Below are positions 6,813 to 8,888 of a DNA stretch of 8,888 nucleotides, in pieces (positions within the stretch are counted from its first letter, which is position 1; each line of letters starts with the position of its first letter). The notes beneath the pieces are model-generated. The model was not told the DNA's origin. It saw only the letters and a list, made by a program, of their open reading frames with translations, and did no database searches. Made by a program: the position numbers and the translations under genes. The stretch is from UMGS755 sp045132895 (GTDB lineage: Bacteria > Bacillota > Clostridia > UBA1381 > UBA9506), in contig JBGUTC010000065.1 in the NCBI GenBank assembly GCA_045132895.1, positions 1 to 8,888 on the forward strand, given 5' to 3'.

Positions 6813-8580
6813 ATTTGAGATAGAACGGAGTTGAAAGGCAAATCCAATGTTCTGTTAAGCCTTCAACCTCAACGCGGATGTACTTTTCCAGTTTATAGTC
6901 TGCAAGAGGAATCTTGATGTCAATTGACTGGGTATTTCCATCGTTGATTTCATAAATAATATTTTCGCCGGAGTAAACCCGGACTTTCTTGATATCGTGG
7001 CGCATAACCGTTGCTGAAATCGAAAGAACGGAATTCTGCGCTTCTTCAACAGAAAGTTCATCACCGGGAAGATAGTCACCAATATAAATGTCCGCTTCAT
7101 CAAATCCACAAGCGGCAATGTTATGACCAGCTTTAAGTGCCTTGACGATATTATCACGGCAGGGTTTTTCGCCCTGTAAGTAAATAAAGTTCGTAGCCGG
7201 GTAGTCCAGCATTCTGCGGGGACCGTAGAGGTCAACAGAAGAGGTAATGGCAATTCTGCCGCCGTTTAACCAGAATTCTTCAATTTCTGTTCCGCCCAAA
7301 GGTCTTGACGGCTCTTTGTCTACGCCGTCATAGCCTTTATCTGCCCAATGTGCTACATTTGGGTGAGTGGCAATGGCAGCGCCGCCATGCGCGTGAATAT
7401 GTGCAATGGCTTTTTTTACAGCAGCTTCAACTTCTTCGTCGGAAAACAGGCTACAGGTGAATTCTGTCGTATAGCCGTCAGCATCCATACCTACGGCTAA
7501 TGTGTGGTAGGTATTATGGCTTAGGTGCTCGTAACGGTCGTTCCAGTTAAAGGGATGATATTCCTGACCGCCCAGCATTAATACCTTATCGTCAGAATAC
7601 TTTTGTTCATCGAAGAAACCATCAAATGGCGCATTGTCTTTAACAGCAATGGAACAGATGTCGAAGTTCATGTGTCGCATGATGGCGTTGATCGTTCCCG
7701 GATGGGAATCTGCACCGTACCAGTCAAGAGAATGCATGTGAGTAGACATCTTATAGTTTCTCTTAATGGGCAGTTCTTTTTTTACTTCCGGCATATCTTC
7801 GGATTCGCCGTTTTTAAAGCGTTCGCAATAAGCAAACAGGTTTTTAATGTATTTCTTCCAAAAAGCAAGACAGTTTTCTGCTTCATCGGTCAGAATTTCC
7901 GGGAATAAAATCTGATTTAAAAAATACATACCTTTTCCGTAGTTTTGCTTGATGATTAAAGAACCGTCCTTAATGGCAGCATCCTTAAAGGAACCGAGAA
8001 CTTCCCACTTCGGGTCAGCCAGGAAGCAGCACTGTGCCGCTGTACGAACGATTTCAGCAGCATCCTTTGCTTCGTTAAAATGCGAGGTGCCAAAGGTATT
8101 GACGCCAATTTTCCAGTACAGCATTTCATCCGGCGTGATTTCTTCCGGAACGGCAAACAATTTTTTACCCGGCTTTTCTGCCCAGGGCATCATATATTCC
8201 ATATAGGATGTGTTGTCATTGGTAAAAGTGGGGTCTGCAGCGCATGCGAAACCGTCAATGGTTCTGACATAACGATACACTAAGTTGACATGCCCTAATT
8301 CTCTTGGGAAGAAGTAGGGTGCAAAACGCTCAAAAGACTGATGCATCATCATAAAGATACCGCCGCGTTTGACCCAATCCTGAATATAGGGTTCATCATT
8401 TTCAATGTAGTCATTAAAGCCGTTTTGTTCAACCAGGACAACATCAAAAGGCTCCAGATAGCCTTTTTGCGAGAAATCTATTTTTTTAATAGCGATTCCC
8501 TGTTCTTTTAAGAAATCAACAAATTTATAGGGCGGCTGAGACCAATGTTCAAAATAACCGATGCAAAGTTTTGTTTCCAT
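6811..8580 (-). CDS. GATase/ThuA-like domain fused to a PHP (CehA/McbA-like) metallohydrolase
   Basis: 589 residues with no signal peptide or membrane helix, so probably cytoplasmic. Residues about 1-250 look like a class I glutamine amidotransferase/ThuA-like flavodoxin fold: KLCIGYFEHW, FDVVLVEQNGFNDY, then WVKRGGIFMMMHQSF at the nucleophile-elbow position with His80 in place of the catalytic Cys, and YGKGMYFLNQILFPE near the end. Residues about 275-490 resemble a PHP metal-dependent hydrolase: STHMHS (H281, H283), GGQEYHPF (E340), HIHAHGGAAIATHPN (H394, H396, H398, H406), and ITSSVDLYG (D450). The last ~90 residues are beta-rich and end WICLSTPFYL, like the tail of CehA/McbA-type proteins. 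The usual PHP TDH and SDxH motifs appear as VKDN and SVDLY. The start has AAAGGAG 9 bases upstream. CehA-type enzymes hydrolyse ester or carbamate bonds; the substrate here is unknown and the family placement is by eye. Confidence 0.75.
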   Translation of the reverse strand: METKLCIGYFEHWSQPPYKFVDFLKEQGIAIKKIDFSQKGYLEPFDVVLVEQNGFNDYIENDEPYIQDWVKRGGIFMMMHQSFERFAPYFFPRELGHVNLVYRYVRTIDGFACAADPTFTNDNTSYMEYMMPWAEKPGKKLFAVPEEITPDEMLYWKIGVNTFGTSHFNEAKDAAEIVRTAAQCCFLADPKWEVLGSFKDAAIKDGSLIIKQNYGKGMYFLNQILFPEILTDEAENCLAFWKKYIKNLFAYCERFKNGESEDMPEVKKELPIKRNYKMSTHMHSLDWYGADSHPGTINAIMRHMNFDICSIAVKDNAPFDGFFDEQKYSDDKVLMLGGQEYHPFNWNDRYEHLSHNTYHTLAVGMDADGYTTEFTCSLFSDEEVEAAVKKAIAHIHAHGGAAIATHPNVAHWADKGYDGVDKEPSRPLGGTEIEEFWLNGGRIAITSSVDLYGPRRMLDYPATNFIYLQGEKPCRDNIVKALKAGHNIAACGFDEADIYIGDYLPGDELSVEEAQNSVLSISATVMRHDIKKVRVYSGENIIYEINDGNTQSIDIKIPLADYKLEKYIRVEVEGLTEHWICLSTPFYLK

Positions 8581-8588
8581 GCTAATTA

Positions 8589-8594
8589 TCTCCT
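8589..8594 (-). promoter_or_regulatory. Ribosome binding site of the GATase/PHP-like gene
   Basis: On the minus strand AGGAGA precedes the ATG (8580-8578), with 9 bases between GGAG and the ATG. It fixes the start; no other in-frame start upstream has a comparable site. Confidence 0.8.
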
Positions 8595-8613
8595 TTTTTT
8601 ATATTTATGGATG

Positions 8614-8642
8614 ATTATACTCTTATCTTCGGAAAAAGTCAA
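8614..8642 (-). promoter_or_regulatory. SigA/sigma-70-type promoter for the GATase/PHP-like gene
   Basis: Read on the minus strand, TTGACT (8642-8637) and TATAAT (8619-8614) are separated by exactly 17 bases. The match is 11 of 12 to the housekeeping consensus. A transcript would begin near 8607, leaving a leader of about 27 bases that contains only the ribosome site, so there is no room for a riboswitch. It shows that this gene can be expressed independently of the C26 hydrolase gene upstream. Confidence 0.85.
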
Positions 8643-8651
8643 TAAGGATAA

Positions 8652-8666
8652 AGAAAATAGTTTTCT
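8652..8666. repeat. Short perfect inverted repeat upstream of the promoter (operator or weak terminator)
   Basis: AGAAAA and TTTTCT flank a 3-base centre, making a 15-base AT-rich palindrome. It lies 3 bases past the stop codon of the C26 hydrolase gene and 9 bases upstream of the -35 box of the next gene. It could be a regulator-binding site or a feeble hairpin terminator; the stem has one G:C pair per arm and no clean U-run, which makes efficient termination unlikely. Confidence 0.35.
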
Positions 8667-8669
8667 GTT

Positions 8670-8888
8670 TTATTCCTTCTTTACGGCTTTAATAAAGGCC
8701 TTGAATAGCGACTGAGAACGGCTGTCATCCGGCATGAGCTCGGGGTGGAACTGGGTGCCGAGGAAAAAGCGTTTCTCTGGTGCTTCGATTGCCTCAATGG
8801 TTCCGTCAGCGCAACATGCAGAAAAAATAAAACCAGATGGAACATCGCAGATGCGCTCCACATGAATACTGTTTACACGCCAAGGATC
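8670..8888 (-). CDS. Gamma-glutamyl-gamma-aminobutyrate hydrolase-like protein (peptidase C26), C-terminal part
   Basis: The last 72 residues of a class I glutamine-amidotransferase-fold hydrolase; the frame is open to the window edge, so the 5' part lies beyond 8888. The visible sequence contains VNSIHVERI (the substrate-side VNS.H element), SACCADGTIEAIE (typical DG.IEA.E strand pair) and FLGTQFHPEL with the catalytic His and Glu of the triad. This pattern is that of PuuD-like peptidase C26 enzymes, which cleave gamma-glutamyl amide bonds such as gamma-Glu-GABA in putrescine degradation. The catalytic Cys and oxyanion segment are not in view. The GTG at 8861 is an internal Val, since homology continues upstream of it. 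The stop is at 8670-8672. No strong terminator separates it from the next gene, so some read-through is possible. Substrate is inferred from family only. Confidence 0.85.
   Translation of the reverse strand, partial: DPWRVNSIHVERICDVPSGFIFSACCADGTIEAIEAPEKRFFLGTQFHPELMPDDSRSQSLFKAFIKAVKKE

Noticed and set aside
7603..8283. Plus-strand open frames (7603-7908, 7949-8206, 8080-8283) opposite the GATase/PHP-like gene
   Set aside because: They overlap one another and a continuous 589-codon minus-strand gene with a promoter, ribosome site and terminator; their translations show no domain.
8681..8863. Second minus-strand frame starting with ATG at 8863, overlapping the C26 hydrolase end
   Set aside because: It is out of frame with the clear C26 signature (DGTIEAIE, QFHPE), which continues open to the window edge.

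Overview
The window looks like a piece of a Bacillota chromosome, probably an anaerobic Clostridia- or Negativicutes-like lineage. The reasons are MutS2 with a C-terminal Smr domain next to an RqcP (YabO)-type S4 protein, strong AGGAG-type ribosome binding sites before almost every gene, and base composition that looks mid-40s % GC by eye. I cannot name a genus. There is no rRNA, tRNA, CRISPR array or mobile element, and no gene-free stretch longer than 90 bases.

Left block (1-4371, + strand). This is a tightly packed run of six genes with gaps of 11-24 bases: the 3' part of an RNase HI gene, a TatD-family metallonuclease, a fold-type I PLP aminotransferase, tryptophanyl-tRNA synthetase (trpS), an 80-residue S4 RNA-binding protein of the RqcP type, and a two-helix membrane-anchored TPR protein. 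No promoter is seen inside the block, so it is probably one operon that starts upstream of the window. A clean intrinsic terminator (4380-4404) closes it.

Middle (4418-6778, + strand). mutS2 begins 13 bases after the T-run of that terminator, so its mRNA must come from read-through or from a promoter inside the TPR gene. RqcP and MutS2 are both factors of the bacterial ribosome-associated quality control pathway (MutS2 splits collided ribosomes, RqcP supports RqcH tailing on the 50S). Their closeness here, with only a TPR membrane protein between them, is the most suggestive functional association in the window.

Right block (6811-8888, - strand). A bidirectional terminator separates mutS2 from a convergent 589-residue gene. 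It encodes an N-terminal ThuA/class I GATase-like domain, a central PHP-type metallohydrolase domain of CehA/McbA character and a C-terminal beta-rich domain. This gene has its own near-consensus SigA-type promoter (TTGACT-17 bp-TATAAT). Upstream on the same strand lies the 3' end of a gamma-glutamyl-GABA hydrolase-like (peptidase C26) gene that runs off the window. The multidomain protein is the least characterised item here. No clearly new defence or mobile system is present.
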